A stretch of 32,855 nt of DNA, from the NCBI GenBank assembly GCA_947259065.1, contig CAMYLH010000043.1:6906-39760 (forward strand), read 5' to 3'. The translations under genes and the position numbers were made by a program. The notes under the pieces are model-generated. The model saw only the letters and a list, made by a program, of their open reading frames with translations. It was not told the origin of the DNA and searched no databases. This stretch comes from an uncultured Desulfobacterales bacterium. GTDB taxonomy: Bacteria > Desulfobacterota > Desulfobacteria > Desulfobacterales > JAFDCJ01. Every line of letters begins with the position of its first letter. Position 1 is the stretch's first letter. This document shows positions 6,988 to 14,492 of this stretch, one piece after another.

Positions 6988-8734
6988 TTTATCTTTTAAC
7001 CAAATACCATTGTTCGTCCCCCACTCCAGCACTTCGACCCATGTGAACAAAACCGGCTCCTGGCGCTTTTTCCATCCCAAATTTGACGAAAAAACCGCAC
7101 CGTGCAGTGCGGCCTGCCCGGTGGGTCAGGATATCGCCCGCATCGAAATGCTGACGTCATCTGGGTTGTTGAAAGAAGCCTGGCAGACGATCTTAAGCGA
7201 AAACCCGTTTCCGGCAATCTGCGGACGGGTGTGTTTTCACCCCTGCGAAAGTGCCTGCAACCGTGCAAATATGGACGAACCGATTGCGATTCACAACCTG
7301 GAACGATTTCTGGGCGATACTGCTATCGCAAACGGAAAAACCGCTGATTTCCATATGAAACCTGCCAACGGCAAAAAGGTGGCCATTGCCGGGGCAGGCC
7401 CGGCCGGGCTGGCTGCCGCCTATTTTCTGACACGCCTGGGTTATGGCTGTGACGTGTTTGAAGCCCGATCCGAACCCGGCGGCTTGCTGCGCCGGGGTAT
7501 CCCGATCTATCGCCTGCCTCGGGATGTTCTCAATACTGAAATAAGCCGCATTAAGGATCTAGGCGTGACCATTCACTGTGAAACGCCGGTTACCGAGAAC
7601 CTATTGAAAAAAATACGCAGAGAATATAGCGCGCTTTTTATCGGCTGCGGCTATGAGCGCTCCATCACCCTTAAAATTCAAGGCGGCGATCTTGTGCAGG
7701 ATGGATTGGATTTTCTTCGCAATCTAAATCCGGCAGAAAAAGTGTCTTTTGGTGGAACCGTAGCGATAATCGGTGGCGGCAACACCGCCATCGATGTCGC
7801 ACGTTCCCTCGTTCGCTTGGGAGCCTCGCCGCTGATTGTGTATCGCCGCCGATTGGAAGATATGCCGGCCTTTAAACCGGAAGTGAAAATGGCAGTAAAA
7901 GAAGGGGTGAAAATCATGCAACTTGTCGCCCCCATCCGCATTCAGGAGCGCCCTGCCGGTGGTTCTTCTTCTCTACCGGATTACTGCCTCACCTTGCAGC
8001 AAATGAAAATCGACCAAAAGAAAATCGGCGGCCGGGCAAGCGTCATCCCGGACGGTGAAAAGACAGAAAAACTAGACGTTCAGGGCATTTTTGCTGCCGT
8101 CGGTGCCAAAGCCGAATCCATCTGGCAGCTTCAAAGCGCAGAGGAATTTAAAATCCTTGATTTAAGCCACTGCCGGTTGGTCGAGCAGGAAGTACCCATC
8201 GTTTTTGGCGGAGATCTCGCCAGCCCGGTTAAGAGTGTGGCCGATGCCATTGCATCCGGCAAACAGGCGGCCATGGTCCTGGACACTCATTTCGAAAAAG
8301 GCCTTGATGCCGTTGACAATCGTTTGGCTGCCTGCCGGGTAGGCGCCGGACCGGCACTGTCCGTAGACTCCTACCTGGACCAGGATCGCAAATATCGCAA
8401 TACGCATATTGTCGGCTATGATGAAATTGTCAGTGACTATTTCCTGTCCGCCCCCAGGGTGACCCCGCCCTCCAAGAAAGCCGATCCGAGCATTCGGTCC
8501 TTTGAGGAAATGTCCGCCACATATGAAAACAAGGAGGCTAAAAAGGAAGCTGCGCGCTGTTTTAACTGCGGCATCTGCAATGCCTGTGATTTTTGCCGGC
8601 TTTACTGCCCGGAAATGGCGGTATTTTTAGACAATGCCGGTCGGAAAATCAACCTGGATTACTGCAAGGGATGCGGGGTGTGCGCCACGGAATGCCCTCG
8701 CAATGCCATGGCGCTGGAGGAGGAAATCATATGA
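6980..8734 (+). CDS. GltD-like FAD/NAD(P) oxidoreductase fused to a 2[4Fe-4S] delta ferredoxin
   Basis: I start at ATG 6980, inside the gamma gene's last codons, not at the ORF-track start 6887, giving 584 residues. The N-terminal Fe-S domain has cysteines in PCSAACPVGQD and ICGRVCFHPCESACNR. An FAD site follows (VAIAGAGPAGLAAAYF, about residue 132) and an NAD(P) site (VAIIGGGNTAIDVARSL, about 255), as in glutamate synthase small subunits. The last 60 residues are a two-cluster ferredoxin: CFNCGICNACDFCRLYCPE and CKGCGVCATECPRNAM, the role played by a separate delta subunit in classical four-subunit enzymes. The protein therefore probably moves electrons from the alpha/beta core through the ferredoxin domain to FAD and NAD(P)+. 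The composition resembles the five-subunit phenylglyoxylate:NAD+ oxidoreductase (Pad), with two subunits merged. Its stop overlaps an ATG (ATGA) in the first copy of a 70-bp repeat. Confidence 0.9.
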   Translation: MNDLSFNQIPLFVPHSSTSTHVNKTGSWRFFHPKFDEKTAPCSAACPVGQDIARIEMLTSSGLLKEAWQTILSENPFPAICGRVCFHPCESACNRANMDEPIAIHNLERFLGDTAIANGKTADFHMKPANGKKVAIAGAGPAGLAAAYFLTRLGYGCDVFEARSEPGGLLRRGIPIYRLPRDVLNTEISRIKDLGVTIHCETPVTENLLKKIRREYSALFIGCGYERSITLKIQGGDLVQDGLDFLRNLNPAEKVSFGGTVAIIGGGNTAIDVARSLVRLGASPLIVYRRRLEDMPAFKPEVKMAVKEGVKIMQLVAPIRIQERPAGGSSSLPDYCLTLQQMKIDQKKIGGRASVIPDGEKTEKLDVQGIFAAVGAKAESIWQLQSAEEFKILDLSHCRLVEQEVPIVFGGDLASPVKSVADAIASGKQAAMVLDTHFEKGLDAVDNRLAACRVGAGPALSVDSYLDQDRKYRNTHIVGYDEIVSDYFLSAPRVTPPSKKADPSIRSFEEMSATYENKEAKKEAARCFNCGICNACDFCRLYCPEMAVFLDNAGRKINLDYCKGCGVCATECPRNAMALEEEII

Positions 8735-8817
8735 AAAGGGTATTAGAGTGTGCGCCACGGAATGCCCTCGCAATGCCATGGCGCTGGAGGAGGAAATCAT
8801 ATGAAAAGGGTATTAGA
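8678..8817 (+). repeat. Exact 70-bp tandem duplication across the flavoprotein/alpha gene junction
   Basis: Bases 8678-8747 and 8748-8817 are identical. Each copy holds the codons for the last cysteines of the delta ferredoxin domain, a GGAGGAGG ribosome binding site and ATGAAAAGGGTATTAGA, the first codons of the alpha subunit. Because 70 is not a multiple of three, the first ATG (8731) is out of frame with the alpha gene and only the second (8801) leads into it. The flavoprotein is not harmed, since its stop falls in copy 1. Zero divergence means a very recent event or an assembly artefact. Confidence 0.97.
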
Positions 8818-8838
8818 GGGCAGTCATGCGGTATCTGA
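8731..8838 (+). CDS. Short ORF created by the duplicated alpha-gene start
   Basis: The original start signal (GGAGGAGG then ATG at 8731, overlapping the flavoprotein stop) now opens a 35-codon frame beginning MKRVLECAPRNALAMPWR. It reads out of phase through copy 2 and the true alpha start, and ends at TGA 8838. It carries a full-strength ribosome binding site, so it is probably translated, but the peptide is an accident of the duplication. Its overlap with ATG 8801 could lower or recouple alpha translation. Confidence 0.4.
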   Translation: MKRVLECAPRNALAMPWRWRRKSYEKGIRGQSCGI

Positions 8839-9979
8839 AGCCGCACGCCTGGCTAGAGTCCAGGTGATCGCCGCCTATCCCATCACTCCTCAAACTCATA
8901 TCGTGGAGGCCTTGTCCGAGTATTGCTCGGATGGAACCTTGGATGCACGTTTCATCAATGTGGAAAGCGAGCATTCAGCCATGGCGGCCGTCATCGGTGC
9001 TGCCAGCGGTGGCGTCCGGGCCTTCACGGCATCTTCTTCTCATGGATTGGCCTACATGCATGAGCTGCTGCACTGGGCTTCGGCAGCCAGATTGCCGATT
9101 GTCATGGCCGAAGTCAACCGGGCTCTCGGACCGGGCTGGAACATCTGGACGGACCAAACCGACAGCCTGGCTCAGCGAGACACCGGCTGGATTCAGCTTT
9201 ACTGTGAAGACGGCCAGGAGGTGTTGGACACTACCCTGCAGGCCTTTCGCCTGGCCGAAACGCTAAATCTGCCGGTCATGGTGATCATGGACGCTTTTTA
9301 TCTTTCCCATACCTTTGAACCCATCGATCTTCCGGACCAGCAGCTGGTGGATCGCTTTCTGCCACCCCCGTCCCCCCGTTTCAAGATGGATACCGCCAAT
9401 CCCTGCGCTCTCAATCAACTGGTCACTCCCGCCGCCTACATGGAAATGCGCTATAACACCCAGATGGCCATGCAAGAGGCCCTGAATTGCTTGGGAAAGA
9501 TAGAAGAACAATTTGCAGCTATTTTTAATAGAACCTACGGCCCGGTTGAAGCCATCCAGTGCCGGGACGCCGACATCATCATGGTCACCACCGGAACGGT
9601 GACCGGCACCTGCCGTCAGGTGCTGGCCCATCTCAGATCACGGGGTGAGAATGTCGGTCTGTTCAAAATTAAGTTGTTTCGACCGTTTCCCGCAAATCTT
9701 ATTTGCCGGCACTTAGGGGCGGCTAAAAAGATCGCAGTCATTGACAGAAATGTTTCTTTCGGCGCCGGCGGTATTTTTGCACAGGAAATTCGTGCCGCCC
9801 TGTGCAACCTTGATAGGCATCCTCGGGTGTTCGGATACGTGGCCGGTTTAGGCGGCCGCGATATAACACCGGATACCCTGATTGAAATCTACGACGAAAC
9901 CAAAAAAAATTCGACTCCCGATCAGGAAAGTGTCTGGATCGGTTTGAATCAGGAGATCGTTGAATCATGGCGCAACTAA
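8801..9979 (+). CDS. 2-oxoacid:acceptor oxidoreductase, alpha subunit
   Basis: The 392-residue protein is the alpha subunit (pyrimidine-binding and transketolase C-terminal domains) of a POR-type enzyme. The N-terminal signature is VIAAYPITPQTHIVEALSEY, followed by NVESEHSAMAAVIGAASGG with the catalytic-side glutamate. The middle has GPGWNIWTDQTDSLAQRDTG, typical of the whole family, and the C-terminal domain has IAVIDRNVSFGAGGIFAQEI. ATG 8801 is the only start that gives MKRVLEGSHAVSEAA in frame with GGAGGAGG; the ORF-track start at 8750 reads through the duplicated DNA. The length matches porA/vorA-type subunits. It binds TPP together with beta, and the reaction is CoA-dependent oxidative decarboxylation of a 2-oxoacid. 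Confidence 0.92.
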   Translation: MKRVLEGSHAVSEAARLARVQVIAAYPITPQTHIVEALSEYCSDGTLDARFINVESEHSAMAAVIGAASGGVRAFTASSSHGLAYMHELLHWASAARLPIVMAEVNRALGPGWNIWTDQTDSLAQRDTGWIQLYCEDGQEVLDTTLQAFRLAETLNLPVMVIMDAFYLSHTFEPIDLPDQQLVDRFLPPPSPRFKMDTANPCALNQLVTPAAYMEMRYNTQMAMQEALNCLGKIEEQFAAIFNRTYGPVEAIQCRDADIIMVTTGTVTGTCRQVLAHLRSRGENVGLFKIKLFRPFPANLICRHLGAAKKIAVIDRNVSFGAGGIFAQEIRAALCNLDRHPRVFGYVAGLGGRDITPDTLIEIYDETKKNSTPDQESVWIGLNQEIVESWRN

Positions 9980-10065
9980 AGCCCAGCTAGTTCGCATCGC
10001 TCAAAACTGGAATGATGGAATGTTGGCTTACAAAGAATGTGACCGCAAATAATTCTGAGGTTCGT

Positions 10066-10962
10066 ATGAATAGTAGAAACTCCGGTATTCTAAAGCACAA
10101 CGATCTGATGAACCCGGGTCATCTGGGTTGTCCCGGTTGCGGTGCGACCATAGCCATGAAATTTGCCCTCCAGGCCCTGGGTGAAAAAACCATGGTGGTC
10201 ATCCCGGCCTGCTGCTGGGGGGTCATCGCCGGACCCTATCCTCAAAGCGCCCTGAAGGTTCCCATACTACACACGGCTTTTGCCACTGCCGGAGCGGCTG
10301 CCAGCGGATTGCGGGCAGCCCTTGACATGCGCGGCGACACTGAAACCACGGTTCTTTCCTGGGCGGGCGACGGCGGGACTTTTGATATCGGCTTTCAGTC
10401 CTTGAGCGGAGCCGTGGAACGTAACGAAGATTGTATTTTTGTCTGCTATGACAATGAGGGCTATATGAATACCGGCGTTCAGCGTTCCTCCGCCACGCCT
10501 TACGGTACTCGAACGACCACCACACCTGCTGAAAAATGGAAAAAAACAGGCAAAAAGAATATTGTCGAAGCCTTAGCCGCTCACCGCATCCCCTATGCCG
10601 CCACCGCCAGCATCGGCTACCCCGAAGATATGATCCGTAAGTTTGAAAAAGCCGCAAAATTGAAAGGCGGTTCCCGATTTATCCATGTCCTGGCCACCTG
10701 CCCCCCAGGTTGGCGAATCGGATCCGAAATGTCGGTTAAAATCGCCCGGCTTGCAGTCCAGGCCAACGCGTTTCCCTTGTACGAGGTAGAGGATGGCGTT
10801 AACTACACCCTGAATTTCAGGGGTGATCGTAAGGTGAAAGAATACCTGGCCGATCAGGGTAGATTTAACCATCTGACAGACGTGGACATCAAGCAAATAC
10901 AAAAAATGGTTGATGCCGAATGGAATCTGCTGTTAAAGAAAGCCGGCATGATATCTCCTTGA
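10066..10962 (+). CDS. 2-oxoacid:acceptor oxidoreductase, beta (TPP-binding) subunit
   Basis: I start at ATG 10066, which has GAGG five bases upstream; the ORF-track start at 10012 adds 18 unlikely residues. The 298-residue protein carries the beta-subunit cluster motif GHLGCPGCGATIAMKFAL near the N-terminus and CCWGVIAGPYP. The classic TPP/Mg motif follows: WAGDGGTFDIGFQSLSGAVE...YDNEGYMNTG (about residues 103-140). Then come TTTPAEKWKKTGKKN and the conserved CPPGW cysteine. It holds the TPP and the proximal Fe-S cluster where the 2-oxoacid is decarboxylated. It follows the alpha gene after an 86-base gap and is the last gene of the operon. Confidence 0.92.
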   Translation: MNSRNSGILKHNDLMNPGHLGCPGCGATIAMKFALQALGEKTMVVIPACCWGVIAGPYPQSALKVPILHTAFATAGAAASGLRAALDMRGDTETTVLSWAGDGGTFDIGFQSLSGAVERNEDCIFVCYDNEGYMNTGVQRSSATPYGTRTTTTPAEKWKKTGKKNIVEALAAHRIPYAATASIGYPEDMIRKFEKAAKLKGGSRFIHVLATCPPGWRIGSEMSVKIARLAVQANAFPLYEVEDGVNYTLNFRGDRKVKEYLADQGRFNHLTDVDIKQIQKMVDAEWNLLLKKAGMISP

Positions 10963-11096
10963 AATTTCCCCATTGAAATAAAAATTTTCTGTGTTAGAAT
11001 TAGAAAAATAATTATTCACCACAAAAAAATATGGATTCAACCTGATCGCGAACTTGATCCGGTTCATACGGCGTAGAATTTTAGAAATAAAGGGAT

Positions 11097-11120
11097 GGAC
11101 TCTATGGAGTCCTTTTTTTT
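11097..11120 (+). terminator. Intrinsic terminator between the oxidoreductase operon and the foldase gene
   Basis: GGACTC (11097-11102) pairs with GAGTCC (11107-11112) over the loop TATG and runs into eight T residues. It lies 134 bases after the beta-subunit stop but only 26 bases before the foldase ATG. It may end the upstream operon. Because no room for a promoter remains between it and the next gene, it may instead act as an attenuator in the foldase leader. Confidence 0.8.
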
Positions 11121-11146
11121 CCTCAACCTTGAAAGGATTCACAAAC

Positions 11147-12130
11147 ATGAAGTATACGAACACAAAAAGACTCTGGCAAATTGCTGCCGTTTTCGCTTTG
11201 ATCCTGGTTTTTCTCCCGGCTATGGCACAGGAAAAACAGTCTGCAGAAAAAAATGCCGCCCTGGTAAATGGAGTCGCCATTTCCATGGAACAATACACCA
11301 AGGAATTAAATATTCAACTTGATCGGGTTTCACAACAGGGACAGCAGGTGTCCGACGATCAAATGGCGACACTGAAAGATAATATCCTGGATAGCCTTAT
11401 TGAGCGTGAAATTCTATACCAGCAAAGCCAAAAGGCCGGAATTAAAATCACCGACCAGACAGTTGACGATCAGTTGGCGACCATTAAAAAAAGATTTCCC
11501 AATGAAACCGAATATAAAAATGCCTTAAGCAAGATGAACCTCTCCGAGGATGAAGTTAAATTGCAGATCAAACGCGGGCTTTCTATCCGGGATCTGATTG
11601 ATCAGCAAATCACCAGCAAAATCGTGATAACCGACGAGGAAAGCAAAGCATACTATGACAAGAATCCCCAATTTTTTAAGCAGCCCGCACAGATAAAGGC
11701 CAGTCACATTTTAATCAAAGTCGACGCCAAGGCCGATGAAGCCAAAAAAACTGAAGCACGAAAAAAAATTGAGGCGGTTCAACAAAAATTGAAAGACGGT
11801 GGCGATTTTGCCGCATTGGCCAAAGAATACTCCGAAGGTCCCAGCAGTACCAAAGGCGGTGATTTGGGTTATTTTAGACGCGGTCAGATGGTCCCACCTT
11901 TCGAAGAGGCTGCCCTGGCTTTGAAACCCAACGAGGTCAGTGAAGTTGTGGAAACCCGCTTTGGGTACCATTTAATTAAAGTTTTCGATAGTAAACCCGA
12001 AGAAACACTGGCCTATGCAGATGTCAAAGACAAAATTATGCAGCGCATGAAACAGGAAAAAATTGAAAAAGAGGCTGTTCAGTATGTTGATAAGCTGAAA
12101 AAAGATGCCAAATTAGAAAAATTTATATAA
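11147..12130 (+). CDS. Exported parvulin-type peptidyl-prolyl isomerase / foldase (SurA/PrsA-like)
   Basis: ATG 11147 with GAAAGGA upstream gives a 327-residue protein starting with a signal peptide (KRLWQIAAVFALILVFLPAMAQ). The N-terminal SurA-like chaperone region covers about residues 35-170 (LVNGVAISMEQYTKEL, SLIEREILYQQSQKAGI). One parvulin rotamase domain lies at about 175-285 with KASHILIKVDAKADEAKK, YSEGPSSTKGGDLGYFRRGQMVPPFEEAA and VVETRFGYHLIKV. The protein should act in the periplasm on outer-membrane or secreted clients. E. coli SurA has two parvulin domains; a single one is more like PrsA or the SurA-like proteins of this group. The ORF-track start at 11054 reads through the terminator hairpin and is rejected. 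The transporter gene follows after only about 14 bases. Confidence 0.9.
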   Translation: MKYTNTKRLWQIAAVFALILVFLPAMAQEKQSAEKNAALVNGVAISMEQYTKELNIQLDRVSQQGQQVSDDQMATLKDNILDSLIEREILYQQSQKAGIKITDQTVDDQLATIKKRFPNETEYKNALSKMNLSEDEVKLQIKRGLSIRDLIDQQITSKIVITDEESKAYYDKNPQFFKQPAQIKASHILIKVDAKADEAKKTEARKKIEAVQQKLKDGGDFAALAKEYSEGPSSTKGGDLGYFRRGQMVPPFEEAALALKPNEVSEVVETRFGYHLIKVFDSKPEETLAYADVKDKIMQRMKQEKIEKEAVQYVDKLKKDAKLEKFI

Positions 12131-12144
12131 TTTGATAAATTGTT

Positions 12145-12789
12145 TTGGCCTCCGATCAGAAACATCTCGCTCCCATTCCAACCGCTGGGATTGTTGTCAT
12201 TTCTATCTATGTTGCCGCGCAACTGCTGTCTGATATTGCCAGCCTGAAAATCACTCTGCTTGCCGGCTTCAGTATGGACGCCGGCACTTTCGTTTATCCG
12301 CTGACATTCACCATTCGGGATCTGATCCACAAACGCCTCGGGAAGAAGGCCGCACAGACCGTGATAATTTTGGCGGCGGCCCTTAACCTTTTCATGGCGC
12401 TTTTTTTCCATTTCACCGCCTGGCTGCCCCAGGATCCGTCCTGGGGTTTGGGCATGGAGTTTTCGGCAATCCTGGGGCCGGTATGGCGAATTGTCACCGC
12501 GAGCATTATTGCCGAGATCTTCAGCGAACTCCTCGACACCGAAATTTACCATCTGTGGCAAAGTCGCATCACGAAAAGGTACCAGTGGTTGCGCGTTCTC
12601 GCAAGCAATGCCGCTAGCATCCCACTCGACAGCATGATTTTCTGTTGGATCGCTTTCGGATTTGTATTGCCGCATAGCGTGGTCTGGTCCATTTTTTATG
12701 CCAATGTTGTGCTGAAAGGCGCAGTAACGATCCTCAGCCTGCCATCTATTTATCTGGTGAAAGAAAAGCATGCAACGCTGAATGAATAG
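12145..12789 (+). CDS. Queuosine precursor transporter (YhhQ/VUT family)
   Basis: This is a 214-residue membrane protein with about six hydrophobic segments. The family signatures are visible: AQLLSDIASLKITLLAGFSMDAGTFVYPLTFTIRDLIHKRLGKKAA and later IVTASIIAEIFSELLDTEIY with SIPLDSMIFCWIAFGF. YhhQ-family proteins import queuine or preQ0/preQ1 for the Q modification of tRNA. The start is uncertain: the frame is open from a TTG at 12145, 15 bases after the foldase stop, with no clear ribosome binding site, and there is no ATG near the expected N-terminus. It is probably translated with the foldase gene. No queuosine genes are nearby. The stop codon is immediately followed by the first of the GGTTCAGAG repeats. 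Confidence 0.82.
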   Translation: MASDQKHLAPIPTAGIVVISIYVAAQLLSDIASLKITLLAGFSMDAGTFVYPLTFTIRDLIHKRLGKKAAQTVIILAAALNLFMALFFHFTAWLPQDPSWGLGMEFSAILGPVWRIVTASIIAEIFSELLDTEIYHLWQSRITKRYQWLRVLASNAASIPLDSMIFCWIAFGFVLPHSVVWSIFYANVVLKGAVTILSLPSIYLVKEKHATLNE

Positions 12790-13008
12790 GTTCAGAGGTT
12801 CAAGGTTCACCGTTCAGAGTTGAATTTCTTCTATCGACATTGCTCGTAATTTACCCATCACTTGATAACGCCTCGAATGGCAGCACGCGTAGCTTCTCAA
12901 TTAGTTCTGGTGATGCAATTCAATTTCCTCTGAAATAAGGGTGATGGTATTTGGTTGACTAAATATAACTTGAACCTAGGAACTCTGAACCCAGAACCTT
13001 TGAACCTT
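12789..13008. repeat. Inverted pair of GGTTCAGAG-type repeats, first cassette
   Basis: GGTTCAGAGGTTCAAGGTTC at 12789 and onward (to about 12824) is answered in the opposite orientation at 12970-13008 (complement reads AAGGTTCAAAGGTTCTGGGT and continues TTCAGAGTTCC). The 145 bases between contain a further CCATCAC/GTGATGG pair. No ORF of note lies inside. The arms are built of a degenerate GGTTC(A/G)-unit, so they are a family of short repeats rather than one palindrome. Confidence 0.7.
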
Positions 13009-13071
13009 CATGGAGGTACTTTTCGATAGCAGAATATTGTGTTATATGGGTTCAATCGCCATCAAATTTAT

Positions 13072-13263
13072 ACCTAGGTTGAGAGGTTCAGAGTTCCGGG
13101 TTCAGAGGTTGTCATATCCAGACATCGCCTATGTTTCGACACGACGTCCGGATTGACCTCTTTCACCCATGGGGTGTAACAGCCTTGCGGGCCCATTGAT
13201 ATGAAATCCATTTAGGATTCATCTTTTAAGGTTCTTTAACCGGGAACCCTGAACGTTGAACCG
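13072..13263. repeat. Inverted pair of GGTTCAGAG-type repeats, second cassette
   Basis: A second plus-orientation arm at 13072-13111 (CCTAGGTTGAGAGGTTCAGA, continuing GTTCCGGGTTCAGAGGTTG) is answered by a minus-orientation arm at 13229-13263 (complement CGGTTCAACGTTCAGGGTTC). Between them lie two small hairpins: CACCC-AT-GGGGTG near 13164 and ATGAAATCC/GGATTCAT at 13201-13222. With the first cassette, the whole 526-base interval is structured repeat DNA and holds no gene that I can see. Confidence 0.65.
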
Positions 13264-13314
13264 ATTAACCCAGACAAATATCTTAGCCAAAACCCTTTAT
13301 AAAGGAGGTTTCAA

Positions 13315-13998
13315 ATGTCACTGAAAGTCACCTGGTACAGTCACGCCTGTTTTTTAATTGAAACCGATAAAGCCAGGCTGCTGGTAGATCCGTTTATAAC
13401 CGGCAACCCCCTCTCTCCGGTGAAAGCCGATGAGGTTCAAACTGATTATATTTTAATATCACACGGCCACGGCGATCATGTCGGCGACAGTGTAGCAATT
13501 GCAAAACGAACCGGAGCCATGGTGATTTCAAACTTTGAAATACAAAACTGGATTGCAGCCCAGGGTGTCGATAACGTCCACCCCCAGCATATCGGAGGCG
13601 GATTTGATTACCCTTGGGGGCGGGTCAAATTGACCATGGCCCAGCACGGATCAGCGCTGCCGGACGGCTCTTATGGAGGCAATCCTTGTGGTTTTTTGTT
13701 TTACATCGATGGCAAAAAGATTTATCACGCCTGCGACACCGGGCTGTTTTATGACATGAAACTCATCGGGGAGGAAGGCGTCGATCTGGCGATATTACCC
13801 ATCGGGGACAACTTCACCATGGGGCCCGATGACGCTCTACGCGCCGTAAAACTCATCGAACCCGGGCAGGTAATTCCCATTCATTACGATACCTTTGAGG
13901 TAATCAAGCAGGATCCCCAGGCTTGGGCTAACCGAGTGGAAAAAGAGACAGCCGCCAAAGTGACAGTAATGAAACCTGGAGACAGTCTGAAGCTTTAA
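13315..13998 (+). CDS. UPF0173 metal-dependent hydrolase (metallo-beta-lactamase fold)
   Basis: This 227-residue protein has an excellent AAAGGAGG ribosome binding site and the full length of the UPF0173 family. The motif SHGHGDHVGD supplies the first metal ligands (about residues 46-55). A further histidine is in TMAQHGSALPDG, the bridging Asp in HACDTGLFYDM, and a late histidine in VIPIHYDTFE. The family is a small zinc hydrolase of the metallo-beta-lactamase fold; its physiological substrate is unknown to me. It stands alone between the repeat region and a convergent gene. Confidence 0.88.
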   Translation: MSLKVTWYSHACFLIETDKARLLVDPFITGNPLSPVKADEVQTDYILISHGHGDHVGDSVAIAKRTGAMVISNFEIQNWIAAQGVDNVHPQHIGGGFDYPWGRVKLTMAQHGSALPDGSYGGNPCGFLFYIDGKKIYHACDTGLFYDMKLIGEEGVDLAILPIGDNFTMGPDDALRAVKLIEPGQVIPIHYDTFEVIKQDPQAWANRVEKETAAKVTVMKPGDSLKL

Positions 13999-14018
13999 TG
14001 ACTGAAAAGTGGTATTTT

Positions 14019-14039
14019 TATTCCTTAACCTAAGGAATA
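14019..14039. terminator. Hairpin between convergent genes
   Basis: TATTCCTTA and TAAGGAATA form a perfect nine-base-pair stem over the loop ACC, midway between the convergent UPF0173 and FmdB-like stops. Neither strand has a T-run directly after the stem, so it is at best an imperfect shared terminator. Confidence 0.35.
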
Positions 14040-14051
14040 CGGTCAAATCCC

Positions 14052-14255
14052 TCAGCCGGACGGCTTACAGGAGGGTGCGGTAAAGCCACCCGATCCGGTA
14101 GCTATCCCGCTGGGCCTGAAACAGCCTGCTGACATCAGCTTTTCCACATCCGCACACTCGCATTCGGGACATTTCGGACGCGGTTCGCTGGCGGACAGGG
14201 TCAGCTCTTCAAAACAGTGACAGCAGGCTTTACATTGGTACTCATAAATCGGCAT
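14052..14255 (-). CDS. FmdB-family zinc ribbon protein
   Basis: The 67-residue protein begins MPIYEYQCKACCHCFEEL and has two CxxC knuckles (QCKAC and KCPEC), which is the FmdB-type putative regulatory zinc ribbon. The tail is rich in Gly, Ser and Pro, as is normal for this family. Two tandem ATGs are present (14258 and 14255). I choose the second because AGGAG then has a usable spacing and the protein starts with the canonical MPIYEY. The role of the family is uncertain; members sit beside formamidase and many unrelated genes. The following 235 bases up to the glycosylase gene contain nothing I recognise. Confidence 0.88.
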   Translation of the reverse strand: MPIYEYQCKACCHCFEELTLSASEPRPKCPECECADVEKLMSAGCFRPSGIATGSGGFTAPSCKPSG

Positions 14256-14492
14256 CATTACTCCTTTTAATTATTTCCTTATTGGAATGAACGTCTAACG
14301 GCCTTAGCCTGGTAAAGTCGGCAGGACATTGTTTGCTTTGCCCGGTGATCTCACTCTATCCTAACGAACAGGGGGATCAGCACTCTTCTTTGAAAGCTTT
14401 AATATAATAACTTCTATCCCGGCCAAGTCAAGTTTAGTTTAAACGCTTTGAATTTATCGTTGCATGCCCTTATACGTTAAAAAACGATCAAG

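Noticed and set aside
10933-11301. 122-codon minus-strand ORF over the terminator and foldase leader
   Set aside because: It crosses the terminator hairpin and the signal peptide of the foldase gene; no protein features.
12079-12810. 243-codon minus-strand ORF across the queuosine transporter
   Set aside because: It is a shadow: the plus strand encodes a clear YhhQ-family membrane protein over the same bases.
13045-13056. tRNA T-arm-like GGTTCAATCGCC
   Set aside because: No acceptor, D or anticodon arms can be folded around it.
12789-13314. CRISPR array in the repeat-rich gap
   Set aside because: The repeats alternate in orientation, vary in sequence and have no regular spacers; no cas genes are present.
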